NCBI GenBank assembly: GCA_014871385.1
Contig: CM026425.1
Coordinates: forward strand, 9,153,243 to 9,217,242
From: Ceratodon purpureus
Taxonomy: Eukaryota; Streptophyta; Bryopsida; Pseudoditrichales; Ditrichaceae
Reading direction: 5' to 3'
DNA length: 64,000 bases
The notes below the pieces were generated by a model, which saw only the letters and a program-made list of their open reading frames with translations, had not been told where the DNA came from and made no database searches. Both the position numbers and the translations under genes were made by a program. This document shows, piece after piece, positions 1-11,675 of this stretch; position 1 is the first letter of the stretch; each line of letters begins with the position of its first letter.

Positions 1-1429
1 GATTCAAGTAATGGATTGTAACCATTGTTTGTTCCGTAATGGGAATAGCGGTGTGGACTAGACGTGAAGTTTATGATTAATTAACCCATCTCCGTAACAC
101 GGTTGAAGAAGAATAGAGTGTGTTCCCTCCAGGTCCCTACCATCATTCCGATGCCTAGAGAACAATATCAACAACCTCGAGTTACTCCATCTTTCCTGTA
201 GACATGTACGCGGCATTTACACTATTCGAGTGGAACATTAGTCTTCAAACTCTGAAATGGAATCTATTTGTTTTTGCTGCAAGATTTCCGTAACGAACTT
301 TGAGAATTGTACAAATTATTCAACGAATTCACGGGAAGCTTTTGAGCCTTGTAACGGTCTGAGGAACTAATACTGTTATAAAGGACCTTGACACTCAACA
401 CTGCCTGCACAAGGTAGTTGGACTACGTCATGCAAATTATTGGGATAGAACCCATTCACTTTTACATAATTGGATTATAATGTTACAACATTGCAAACTT
501 TACATGTAGTTATTCACTCATTCATTGAAGCACCTTTGCCAATCGAAATACCAGTATGTCCACTCCAGACTCACACTATTGACCACCTGTAGGATATAAT
601 GTACAATTCAAAACATCCCAGACAACTGAACATCGATCATGTCATGAGAAAACAGCAAGTAGGTCTCTCGAAAACACCAAGCATTTTGGCCAAGAAAAAA
701 AGGTGACTCCATAGCATCAGACCTTGCAGAACCGGAAACGTGCCTAAGAAGACTGACAAAAGGCAGCACATTCACTTGCTAATCAGCATGGAAATCAGCC
801 GAAACCAGCATCTCAAAACCGCTCTCAAGGCAGCAGCAGCTGATGCGGTAATTCACTCAATCCACAAAAGACCACGACGTCAGACCAAAGCATGCCGACT
901 AAGAACCGAGTTATTACAACCCAGATTGTGATTCTAAGATACTCCACAGTGCCACACGAAAGAGTAGAAAATTTTATTTTAAAATAATTAATCCATCATT
1001 TAATTGGATGAGATCTAGATTGTAAATCAGGCCTTCCTGCAGCTATCCTTAGCCCTGGGAATAAATTAAGAGAATTTTCATGGGAGCAACTGAACTCGCG
1101 GCGGAATCACTGGGGTGGCACTTAAATCTATGTGCTTCGTAGGTACGACGTGGGAGTGAATAACGCAAGAGATGCAACGCTGCATCATGGTAGCACTAAC
1201 GTCCTTCCAACGCAGAAATTCCTTCGTCACAAAACATGCCAACGGATGGCCACCAAAGAAGCCAACACGAATCCTTCCTGCTGCTACGTCATTAACCTTC
1301 AATATCAATCAAACTGATTTCATCATATCCAGTTCAAGAAGATAACAAATCACGGTTTATGGAGGGCCAAGTTAGGAGAGTTACCGCAGAGTAGACACAG
1401 GTCCCCTGCCACATCACGAACAGGAATCG
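1..1429. other. Non-coding DNA, nothing recognised
   Basis: AT-rich sequence with only short, unconvincing open frames. I saw no conserved protein motif, RNA gene or clear repeat here. Confidence 0.5.
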
Positions 1430-1573
1430 CCATATTTATTAAATCGGACAATCTTGTTTATTTTGGCCACTACACTAATCAAATAAAGAGAAAAAACTGA
1501 ACTAAAATCCTCACTAAAATCACATTATTTGAGTGGCCAATATAATCAAGATTGGCCATTTTAATGAATATGG
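1430..1573. repeat. Inverted repeat / small foldback element
   Basis: The first ~42 bases (from CCATATTTATTAAATC) and the last ~42 (ending TTAATGAATATGG) are inverted copies with only a few mismatches, separated by about 60 bases. The ends read GGCCAC inward on both arms. The size and structure suit a tiny MITE, or a transcribed hairpin that feeds small RNA production. No target-site duplication is evident. Confidence 0.7.
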
Positions 1574-2740
1574 TTTTTAGAAGTCTGCTGGTCATTGTTG
1601 TGCAACATGAATGGAGAGCTATTTCCCGTCCCCTGATCAATTTACCGTGCATTGTTCTTTGAAACTAGATCATAGCTTATTGTAGGAATCCAATGACGAT
1701 GAACCAGCTTCCTAGCATCCATCCTCAAATTAGGTGTTGATGTATATAAAGTGGAGATAGCTTCTTTTTGTTTGAGATCCTAATAATATACATTCTCCCG
1801 CCTTCTAATACCCCCTCTCCACTCAAATGCAAGTAAAAATATCTGGACATACTACTTGAAGTAATTGTGCCTTCTCCACACCAAAAGGGGAGAAAACTAC
1901 ATGCTTAATGAAGGTTGTAGAGAAGGGATGAAGGTTCTATCATGAGTTTGTCTTATTAACTTCAATGATGTTTAATCTCACATTGAATTAGAATATCTAG
2001 CTTGCCTCATCTTACCTCCTTACCATAGTATATCTTTCTTGTGTTGATTCTCCTTCATGAAGCTTACTTACACTGCACCTAGGGAAAATTAGTATGCGAA
2101 TGGAGAGCGGAGAGCAAATACCATAAATTGGAGAGCAAATAGCGGAAATTGGAGAATAGAGATTTCAATTTTGACAAAAACATTTAGAGGAGAAGTTCAC
2201 CTATAACGGTGGAATTTATTCATTTCCCATTTTTGATATACTTGCTCCATTTTCTTCGCATGCTTCTTCTCCGTGTTTACACAATTTTACTTCTAGTTGA
2301 AAATCTATACCTTCTTAGACCTTAAATTTTGATAGTATCTCCACTTTATCAATATTTATGAGTTTGTTTCCTCATCCTAATTTTGCTTATGTTGTTGCCT
2401 TTAGCTCTTTAATTGCTTGAGCCATATTTTATGTTTTAAATTTGTCTTCCTTTATCCTCATTTGTATTCATTTTTTTCATTTTTTGTCTTCATTAGCTTC
2501 TATCTCTATAAAAAATAATTTGTTAAATAGTTGTTGAAGTTGACTTAATTCAAATATTATAACTTTGTATATCAACCCTCTACTAGTACCTCAAAATGTT
2601 AAGAACTACAACAACCTAGAAAAATGTTAAAACTACAACTTTGTGTATCAAGCCTCTAATGGTATTTTGTGTATCGTAAGCATGAATGAAAGCAAGTTAA
2701 GAACATGATTTCTGACAAAAACAAAATTTGAAAACAATCT
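1574..2740. other. AT-rich spacer, nothing recognised
   Basis: No reading frame with a recognisable domain and no clear repeat. A TATATAAA-like stretch near 1742 has no gene downstream of it that I can support. Confidence 0.45.
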
Positions 2741-2741
2741 T

Positions 2742-2816
2742 GCTCTATATAGGGATCAAACCTATGACCTTCGCGTTATTAGCACAACGATCTAAACTAG
2801 TTGAGCTTAAAATCCC
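2742..2816 (-). pseudogene. tRNA-Ile(AAU)-like relic
   Basis: Read on the minus strand, this 75-base stretch follows a plant tRNA-Ile arm by arm. The D-arm is AGCTCAACTAGTTTAGATC. The anticodon loop is CTAATAA (anticodon AAT) in a TTGTG/CGCGA stem, the variable loop is AGGTC, and the T-arm is ATAGG-TTTGATC-CCTAT with a perfect stem. It is probably not functional: the acceptor ends do not pair, the D-stem has a mismatch, and box B is GGTTTGATCCC, not GGTTCGANNCC. It could be a decayed tRNA gene or the head of a tRNA-derived SINE, but no SINE body was identified. Confidence 0.65.
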
Positions 2817-3000
2817 TTTCCGGGCAGTATTAATAAATGAAACCAGTACAAATGGGCCAAAGCCTAGCCCGCCCCTTGCAGGGTAGGTCAAGTCCGAAGA
2901 CCAAAAATCCTTTGTCCCCAAGCAAGGTCTGGGCAGATCGCAAGGCACCCTACAAAACCAACTACCACCGAGGTAGCGAGAAGGGGAAGCCGCCATCCAT

Positions 3001-3331
3001 TAAGAGAAATCTGTACTCACAAAGGGGCCTTTGACATCCACACGTGCTAAAAACTTTGAGCCCAAAACCATGCACATTTGATGGTGGCACTAATGATTGA
3101 GAGCAGTGTAGTTCCATGGGTCCAGGGAGGGGTCTAGCCAATCGACGCTGTCAACACTATCAATACTGCTTGCACTGCCAGCACTACCACTACTGCCAAC
3201 ACTGTGGCTTCTGATGCTGTCAGCGGATAGCGATATGCATCAATAGGATTTTATGGGGAGGGATGTTTGGGCAGCAGTTCACCTACGACGGGTTGTCTTA
3301 CAAGGCCTCTTTGGAACCTCATTTTTCTCCA
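3001..3331 (-). mobile_element. MITE, family A copy 3 (decayed)
   Basis: In reverse orientation this matches the elements at 6158-6599 and 22745-23084. It shares the end GGAGAAAAATGAGGTTCC, then GGCCTTGTAAGACA, the inner CTGACAGC and TGTTGGCAGT blocks, and the far end with its AAGGGGCCTTTG. The terminal inverted repeats are recognisable (TAAGAGAAATC and its inverted partner) but diverged. It carries no protein and lies just beyond the 3' end of the LINE relic. Confidence 0.7.
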
Positions 3332-3440
3332 AATGGTTGGTCAGAATTGAAAAGAGGGACCAAGGGCCTCAACCCACAAACCGGGTCCATGCGTACGTCC
3401 CCTCAAATCCTAAGGAGATATGCAATAACCATGTAAAGTC

Positions 3441-4335
3441 CTAGTCAAATCCTAGGCTATCTAAGTCAAAAGTAATTCTGTCGCCCTTGCTGAGAAAATC
3501 CTCTTGCTCGTCCTCCGAAAGTAAAGCTGACAATGTTGTGAGCTGCTGTTCCCAGAATTGAATTAGTTCTTCTTGCCACACCGGTAGACCCCAACCAAGC
3601 TCCGTTGTGGGCGGAGGTTGTCGTTCCAAGAAACCTGTCACTGCGTAGGCTGCGCAAGAGCTACAATCCTCTTTTTCTTCTCTGCTCTCTCTCTATCCAA
3701 CCGGACTACTGCCGCATGCCTCTCTTTTCTTATTCTCGCCGCTTCTTTTTTCTATGCAATGTCTTCTAGTCCTCGGCGTTCTTCTTTGTCTACTTCAGCC
3801 AGTCCGTGAGGTTGCTCATCTAGCATCAGTGGAGGTAAGCTTAGTTCTTCTCTCCCCTCTAGCTCTTCTTGCAATGTTGCAGTGAAGGTGCCTGCATCCT
3901 CTTCATATGCCTCTGTCAATATTTCAATCAGCAGCTGATGACGTTCATCCATGTTCCATGAGGTTTCAGGCGTTTGTTGCACCAATGCTTTTGCTTCGAC
4001 TTCCCTCATGAGTTCAAATATAATGCGCTCTGCCTGTTTTGAGCTTTTGCTTGCGCTCTCCGCACCGCTTCCGCATGCTACGACATTGTTGGAAGGTTCT
4101 CAATGTCCGCCTGTAAAGGTGTGCCATCTCTTGCTGTGTGATTAACATGCCTTGACACTGCTGCCCACTGTCTTAGTAAAAAGAGAGGGTCCGGAGCTCG
4201 TTCCCATTGTAGTTGTTTGTTGGCTCCCTTACTGCAAAAAAGCCATCCTTGGATCCACACTTCTTTAAACTGCGCTTCCATCCTTGGGTGCTTATCCGGA
4301 TTATATTTCCTTTTGTAGCGACGAAGCTCCTTCAA
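3441..4335 (-). pseudogene. Charged C-terminal extension of the LINE relic
   Basis: Downstream of the zinc-binding part, open segments at 4335-4078, 4009-3752 and 3641-3441 run in the same direction. They encode a strongly charged, Glu/Lys/Arg-rich, probably coiled-coil stretch (for example EELEGREEL, then RIRKERHAAVVRLDRERAEK across a broken frame). It is more likely the tail of the LINE ORF2 than a separate gene, because spacing and strand are continuous with it. I recognise no named domain. Confidence 0.5.
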
Positions 4336-6157
4336 AGCGCCTATACCTATCTATACAAGAGTTTCCTAGGTGCCGTATAGCACCACTCCTAGAAGAAACT
4401 TTCCATTGCGTAAGTCTCCTGCGCACTTTTGGTACCATACAAACCAGATGAATGCCGCTTTGGCTATGTCCCAAAATGCGTCATTACTGATCACATATTT
4501 CTTCTTCCCTATTGTCCAAGAAAGGTCCTCCTCAGGGTCATTCAGTGCAATAGGTGGTTGCGTTGTGGTAATTGTGCCGTATAGTGCCTCCTTCCAAGAG
4601 GACAACCCTCTATCTAGACTCGCGCGCTGTCTAAGCTGCCTAAGTTGTTCCCATAGCGGGCTTACAGTGGAACTGCTTAATAGTCCATGATCATTGGTCT
4701 CCAATGCCCGCTGTGTACACAGGTAACAGATCCCTGATTGTTGAATTTTTCTCCGCCAGACACCGATCGTGAGGCCTTCCGCCATAGCTAGCCATTGCGT
4801 GCTGGCAATTTTCTTGTGCTTCCACGGATGCCACAGGTTGTCAAAGTACGCTCTCCTTTGTGCAACTGATTGGCCTCTGACTTGAAGCTCCTTATTGAAA
4901 AAGAAGCATGCAGTCTCCTCCTGCTGAATGATGCAGTATCCGCGTTTAGTCGTGTACGATAGGAGTTCAGTAGGTTCAAGGAAGCCCATTTGCTTTCAGT
5001 CCATTGCTTAGGACAAATCCCTAGTTCTTAAACTTGTCCCTCACAAAATAGCTACAGCTCCTCCAAGTTTGGGGAGAGTTATCTCATGGGGTTATAGGTA
5101 GTGTTTTGCTTGGACTCAAAGTGAAGGACTCTGACTACCGTTACAGGTGTGTCTGGTATTTGTGTCATGCCATCAGAAATCATTTGTAGTCTTTCTATTC
5201 CGTCAACATTTTCCTATATAATGGCCAACCTATGTTCTCTTTCCAGCCGGCCTAATTGGAGGACTTGGGTTGGGTGTCCTACGGTAATCACCCAATTGCC
5301 TAGGTGACGGTGCGGTGCTTGAGCAGGTGACCACAACAAGCTTGCAATCAAATTCCTCTTGTGTAAGTCATCTTTGAACCCATTTGTTATGGCTCTAATC
5401 TTTGGCATTGTTTTCTGGTCATCTACTTCCACACTCCAAATGTCTTTGATCGTGTTGATTCCCTTAGCCGATCAAAAGCTATAGGAACTAAAAGGTGTTG
5501 TTTTACCCCACAGTTCTCCGTGCGGTGCTTTAATACCCACGTTCATGTACATTGGCTGGCGTAGGATCTCCTCCCTGCTCGACGGAGACTTCCGCAATGT
5601 CCCCCTCCTTACTTCGGTCCAGGCAAACCAAATCCCCTGCCAAAGCGGGGATCTGTTTGGTTTATCCTTGGGTGCCATGAAGAGCCAATTATTGTCAAGA
5701 TCCCACTCCCTCCTATCTCACACTTGAAGTTTGTCAATGCAAAATCTTTTGAGCTTCTTCCACGGCTCCGGCCCCAAGGAAAGCTCTCTTGTAACCATTT
5801 TGGCCAATAGGGCCAAAGTTTGCGCAAACGGGTCAAAAACCTGTATCCCATTCTTGCAGGTGGGGTGAGTTTTCTTAGCCCACGCAATCCAGGCTCTTGT
5901 ATTCTTGTCAGGGTTGCCCCCCCCCCCCAAGTAAAATTCCTCACAAGTGTTTTGACCTTCAAAAGTAGGCCCCAAGAGATGTCGGTGCAGCTGGCCAAGT
6001 ACCAAATACTTGTCAGTATCACTTGATTAACCACCAATACTTTCTCTGCAAGGGAGAGTGGTCTCTTTTCAGATGTTCAGCTTGGATCTAACTTGCTGCA
6101 TCACCTTACTTTCCTTATCTTGTTGTGAGATTCGGAACCCAAATGGAAACCACCACT

Positions 6158-6599
6158 AGGGGAAAAATGGGGTCTCCAATGGGCCTTGTAAGACAGCCCG
6201 GATTAGGTGAGCTTCCTGCCCGCTGACACTTCTCTGCGAAATCTCATTGGTGGATATCTTGCCCGCTGACAACAAAATTCGCCCCGCTGACAACAGGATT
6301 TGCCCCGCTGACAACAGGATCCGCTACTGTCCAATGGAGTGACAGCAGTGGGCACACGCTCGTTGACAGTGTCATTACTGCTTGTATTGTCCAATGGGGT
6401 GACAGCAGTGGGCAACGCCTTCGCTGCAAGCGATTGGCTGGACCCCCCAAACGCCAACTGCTGGCACTGTTGGCACTGCTGGCACCATTTGGTGACCTGC
6501 TGGCACCATTGGTGCCAGCAGGTAAAGTGCACGGGCATGGCTAATTTTTCAGGCACGGATTCCGACCAAAGGCCCATTGGAGACCCCAATCTTCCCCTA
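6158..6599 (+). mobile_element. MITE, family A copy 1, inserted in the LINE
   Basis: A 442-bp element with ~31-bp terminal inverted repeats: it starts TAGGGGAAAAATGGGGTCTC and ends with the inverted partner GAGACCCCAATCTTCCCCTA. Inside are short repeats (CCGCTGACAACAGGAT twice, and GCTGGCACTG/CTGGCACCATTGGTGCCAGC) that can fold. It encodes no transposase. It separates the FADD part of the LINE reverse transcriptase from its post-RT region, so it arrived after the LINE. A target-site duplication could not be fixed with confidence (TAG on the left, TAA on the right). Confidence 0.85.
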
Positions 6600-8940
6600 A
6601 TGAAGTAGATTGTTGTCTCTCCCTCCCTGAGCCAGATTAAGCCAAGGTGAGTTCCTCACTCCTAATCCCTCCTTCTATTGGATACATAAATAGCCGTGGA
6701 TTTGCTCCATTTTATTTTGCTACCAGTTGCCTGGTAGAACAAATCTATCACTTTGAATGCTTTGTCCAGATTGGCCACCAATCCCTTCACATACATGTAT
6801 ATTTGTATCATCGGCAAAGAGCATTTGTCTTAGCAAGGATCCATCTAGTAGGTCTAACCCCTCAACCCAATACTCTAGGGCGTTGACCATATAGGAGAGA
6901 ACGTCCGCGATGAAGAGGAATAGGTAGGGAGCGAAAGGGCACCCATGTCTGCCCTCCTCTCCAATTTAAACTTTGGCCTTGGAACTCCATTGACTAACAC
7001 TATTGCGTCCGTCCCTTCCTAGAGGGTCGTGGTCCACTTAATCTACTCTTCACTGAATCCCGCTTTATAAAGTACCTTCTGTAGGAAACTCTAATTTACT
7101 CTATCATAGGCTTTTTCAAAGTCTAAAAGAAAAATTACAATGTCTTGGTTACTTTCTATTGCCCATTCCATTGCCTTAAACCCTTGAAATACGTTATCCA
7201 AGATGCATCAATTCTTAACAAATGTTGTTTGTTTTGGACATATCCATCTTGGATTCTTGGCAAATGAGGTTGGAGGCGGTTTGCGACAATTCGCGCGCAC
7301 AGCTTGTACATTGAAGGCAAGACTGAGATTGGCTGATAACTGTTTATGTTGTTTCTCGGTCTTGGCTTTGGAATTAATGAGATTAACCTCTGGTTTAGAG
7401 TACCTTCCAACTCTCCCTCCTCCAATGAGTTGGCAATGAAGGTGGTGACATCATCTGAGACCTCGTCCTACAAGGTCTTAAACAATTCAAATGGGATGCC
7501 TTCTCTGCTCGCCACCTTATTCTTCGGTAAGTCGTCCACCGTTGTCTTGACCTCTTCCTTTGTGAAAAGAGCAAGGAGTTCATTTTCCTGTAGTGTGACC
7601 AAGACTAGCACACTTCGTAGACATATCTCTACGGCCTCTATCTCTTCCTCTACCGTAGATTCCCGTTTGTATAGCGCTTGATAGAAGTCTTGGATGTACT
7701 TAATAGTGATCCCTTCATGCAATGAGATAGCTCTTCTGTCGTCCATAAGCTCCTTTATTGAGTTGTTGGTCTTCTCTGCTTTGTGAAATTCAAAGAATTT
7801 CCTACTACACCAGTCCCTTAACAGTTGTCTACTCAGCTGCAGTTGCATTCTTAGATGCCTCTGGTTTCTCCATTCTGAATCCTTCAACAATTGCTTGCGC
7901 TCTGTTCATTTCCCCCCAAGCTTCCAAATTAGTCCAACCCCGCTTGAATGGCAAGTTCTGCTTCCATTATGTGGCTGAATTGCTTGTCATACTCAATCCT
8001 CCTTCTCTCTTGCGCAATTGCACCGTATTATCGTTGTATTCTTGATTTGCTCCAACGCAGGTGCCATCCTTCTTCTAGCTCTGAGTGGTTGGGGGCTCTC
8101 TCTTTTTATGCACTTTCTCTACCCTCCGACAACCAGATCCACTGTTCCGGTATCTTGCATGAAGGCTTTATTGAACAGAGAACGCATGGCGTTCTTCTTC
8201 CTGGCATTTTCAATCTATGAAACTACCAGAGAGTAGTCTGAGAGGTGAGCCATTGTGGACCAGATTCCATGTTTTCTACCTCTATCTTAATGTCTCACGT
8301 CTACGTAATAGCGGTCAATTCAAAACCATCTTGGATTGAGATTCTGCCAACTCCAAGTAAAGGTTTTACTACCTATCTAACGGAACTCGTTTGCAAGAAA
8401 GGCGTAAAAAATACCTAGGTTCATTGCAAACCGGGTCCACGTTCCGAGCTCTCTCCTCCCCATGCGGGGACCTGTGTAGCTCGAGCTTTGATTTGTGTCA
8501 TTTACTGTTATATTAAAGTCAACGCAGGCTATCCACTCGACTGTCGGGAAGTCATAGTGAACTAGTGACTCCCAAAATATTGCCCTCATCCGTAGCGTAT
8601 TGGGCGCGTAAAGATTTAATATCCCAACAGTCCAGCCATTAATGTCCAGTAGCACATATTGTGCACGTGCTTCAATAATGGCCCCACTTTCTAGAACTCT
8701 CGGTGTCAACTGTTGGGACAGAATGATACTTGCCCCTCCTTTAAAGCGCCTTGAGGCTGTTGAAAATATTGCGTTATTCCAAAAGCAAAATCTGCCCTTG
8801 AAATGTGTTTGTTGAGTTTGTATAAGACACTCCTTATGTGGTGTTCCTGAAAGAGGATTACATGGGGTTGTAGGATGGTCTTGCTGTAAAAATCTCTCAG
8901 GTCATATCTAAACCAATTGAGCTAGATGTTCCCGCCCCCA

Positions 8941-10978
8941 TGATTGTGGATCGCCTCCTTGCTGACGTGGCATCTTTGCTAGAATAGTAAATTCTCCAGT
9001 ACTTGTCAAATCCTCGCAACCATGTAAAATTGTTGATTTTTTAGTGAACTTTTGTAATTCTATTAAAGTCAATTAAAAAAATGAAGAAGTAAAACTTGTC
9101 CAACATATTGTACATAATGTTAAAAGTCTAGTAAACATTTTAGGTTTTTTTACAATTTTTTAAATCATCTAGGTTTTGAAAAAAAAAAGTTATTTTAGAT
9201 TGAGAATGTACCATTTTGTGACTTCTATCTGAACGTAAAACTACTACAAATAATATGAAGGTACATTAATAGAATAATTTTTTAGATTTTGTGATAATTT
9301 AAAAATCTTATAACGGATAGAAAAATACACTTGGCATCACACGCAACAAGGGTTTGCAATTGGAAATAGACCACCCCAAGATGTGATTTACATTAAAAAT
9401 TGATTAAAAGTAGTGTCTCAATTCAAAATAAGTTGCAAGTTATTTTAGAAATTAATTGATATTATTGTTTAAAGGTAACTTTTTAACTTTTATGCTTTAT
9501 TATTCTATAAATGTATCATTTTTTACTATTTTTCTTTTTTCATGTTTAGAAAACATTGATCATGAGATATTTCTTTTCCTTCCACCATAAAATATGCAAT
9601 TGTTCAAAACAATTTCAATTAAAATATCATCACTAAACAATCAAACAATTTGTTTACAAATATTTCAAAATCATCGTCCTTATCATCTATGACTTCTCAT
9701 CCTATCAATACCTTTTAATTTAACTCTCTACTAATCCAAATTCTCTCCTTCACCAACATGCTGGCTCCAAATTTTTCCATGGCCTTGTTGGGGATGGGTA
9801 CCACCAGTGTGTGGGCAGATCCTCCTCCAGCGGAACCCTTATTTCTCATGTACCATCTTCAACTCCATTCAAATACCACCAAACTTGCATTTTATCATGA
9901 TGGCACACCGGATCATCCTGACAGGCCCCTTTTACCTCATATCATGAAGCAGCACACAAATGATGCACCAACTCAAGCAGATAACTTAGAGAGGTCACAG
10001 AATCATGCTGTCACCTGTGTGAACAAAATCCACCTCAACTGCCATTGACCGGGTGTTCAGCTGGTGTACCGGTGAAGACAACCACAGTCATTAAAAAAAA
10101 AGGGCAACACTATCCATGCCAATTACAGATTTCTACCCCCAGATATAGCCCACTGGTACATTAAATATATGTTTTTCACTTGGATATATATATATATACA
10201 CATATATGTACCTTCCCTAGTCACGACAACCCGGAAGGGATCACCTCAAAGAATCCGGAGCGAGAGATGAGAGGAAACATCACTCACTCGGGAGAATTCG
10301 AGAGGAATCTGAGTCTCGAAGTTGCAGCCAGGACAAAAGACGGATGAATCCCGCAATGCACATCACCTCGGCCTGACAGTGAACGATGATCTAACTTGAA
10401 CTTTTTCTCAACCAGTATCGAAAATCCAGTCGATGATCACTCACTGATCACTCACTCAATCGTCGGCCATCACTCACCACGCCGTCTTGTAGTGGAGTGT
10501 AGCTCCCCAGCCAACCTCAATTATTTCACTCTCCTGTTCAATTATGAATCATTGCCCAACTTACACCCCTCCAGGCTCCGTCCAGGTCACAAGTCAACCG
10601 AACCCCACCCCAATCCGGGCCAAATCCCTGCCACCATGGCACATCGATCGTCCCACTCCAGCTATTGCTTTTTGGGATGACTCCATTCAATCCGTGACCC
10701 CGAGAAAGTGAGAGAGAGCTCAGTCCAGCCCGCCTCGGAAGCTGCTCCATGATCCTCAATATTGGTTCAACTGATCCAATCTAGAACTAAATTAAGTTGG
10801 CTGGCTCTTGGACGAAAGTATCATGTAGCATAAGGCACCTCGGCTTTCCTGTTGAATGACGGTGATGCGAATTGATGGGTTTATTTATGATGGACTGGCG
10901 CTGTGGTTAATGTGTCTGATGAGCCTGATGTGCATCAGTACTGTAGATTGAAGTACGTGGGTTTGGAGGGTACAATTA
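8941..10978. other. AT-rich spacer grading into the upstream region of the TPR gene
   Basis: 9000-9750 is very AT-rich with no coding signal. A TA microsatellite lies near 10184-10208. Short open frames at 9758-10048 and 10396-10680 have no recognisable domain and are probably chance. Confidence 0.45.
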
Positions 10979-11675
10979 GGCTTTAGGGTTTAGGATTTTC
11001 AGTTTTAATGGCTTAAATATTGAGTCTAGTAGTTTCGACGCACTTTGACTGGGTCCCGCTGTGTTGTCGCCATCGCTAGCAGCTCTGTCGATAGCATCAG
11101 TTGTAGTGAGCTCGCTTTTGGTTGGCTTTTAGGCCAGATCATGGTGGTGGGCTGATCAGCTAGGGAGAGGGTAGTACGTGCGTGGTGCCGGTACTCATGA
11201 TCAATCGCTCTCTCATTGATTACTAGAAACGGTGGGCGGGTGGAGAGCGTGATGATCATCAGTTTGTCCGCTTGTGAGCTCCGTGGACCATGATGGTCTG
11301 CTTCAAAAGGCCTACTTCCGGCGCCAGTGTACAGTGTCAGCCCGCGATCAGCAGTTGAATGAATTTCTGCGTGTCATGGTGGTGGAGTCGGTGTTCGTGA
11401 TCATGTCTGGATTCTAGCCTGCATGCTCCAGACACGAATTGCCACTGTTCTGGTCTGCAGGACTTTCAATCAGTAGCGTATCTTGGTTGTGACGTTGAGT
11501 GATCAGATTTTTGTCTGTGTGGACTTTGTCGTCGTCAGTGTAGAGGTTTATAGAATTCGCGTGTGCACATTGTGGTGGAGTTTTGAGTTTTGGATTTTTG
11601 GGAGTTCTTGAGTGCAATTAGGATTGTGCTCTGTTTTTTGGAGAAGGTTATGTAAGTTGGGGTGGGAGAGGAAGG
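10979..11675 (+). promoter_or_regulatory. Presumed 5' leader of the TPR gene, with telo-box-like motif
   Basis: AGGCTTTAGGGTTTAGG near 10979 resembles the plant telo-box (AAACCCTA on the other strand), found upstream of many plant housekeeping genes. The following ~680 bases up to the ATG at 11676 are richer in G and C than the spacer and have no long frame on the plus strand, as expected for a 5' leader. The transcription start was not located. Confidence 0.35.

Larger units (their letters stand above)
3440..8940 (-). mobile_element. Decayed APE-type LINE (EN-RT-zinc finger)
   Basis: A non-LTR retrotransposon read right to left and broken by many stops and frameshifts. In order: AP-endonuclease domain at ~8915-8377 (LQPHVILFQEHH, NLYAPN, VDFN); linker and reverse transcriptase at ~7890-6700 (LISLIPKP, SYQPISVLPSMYK, FLLDFEKAYDRVN, then FADDTN at 6801-6818); post-RT region at 6157-5600 (VLVVNQVILTSIWYLASC); and an RT-associated zinc-binding domain at 4989-4366 (CYLC and following). 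A charged tail runs on to ~3440. A MITE splits the RT at 6158-6599. The usual GDFN of the endonuclease reads VDFN. No RNase H module was seen. The order and motifs are typical of plant L1-type LINEs. The element is certainly inactive. Confidence 0.9.

Noticed and set aside
8935-8965. TAGCTCAATTGG phrase on the minus strand resembling a tRNA box A
   Set aside because: No box B at the right distance; it precedes the LINE endonuclease start and is probably chance.
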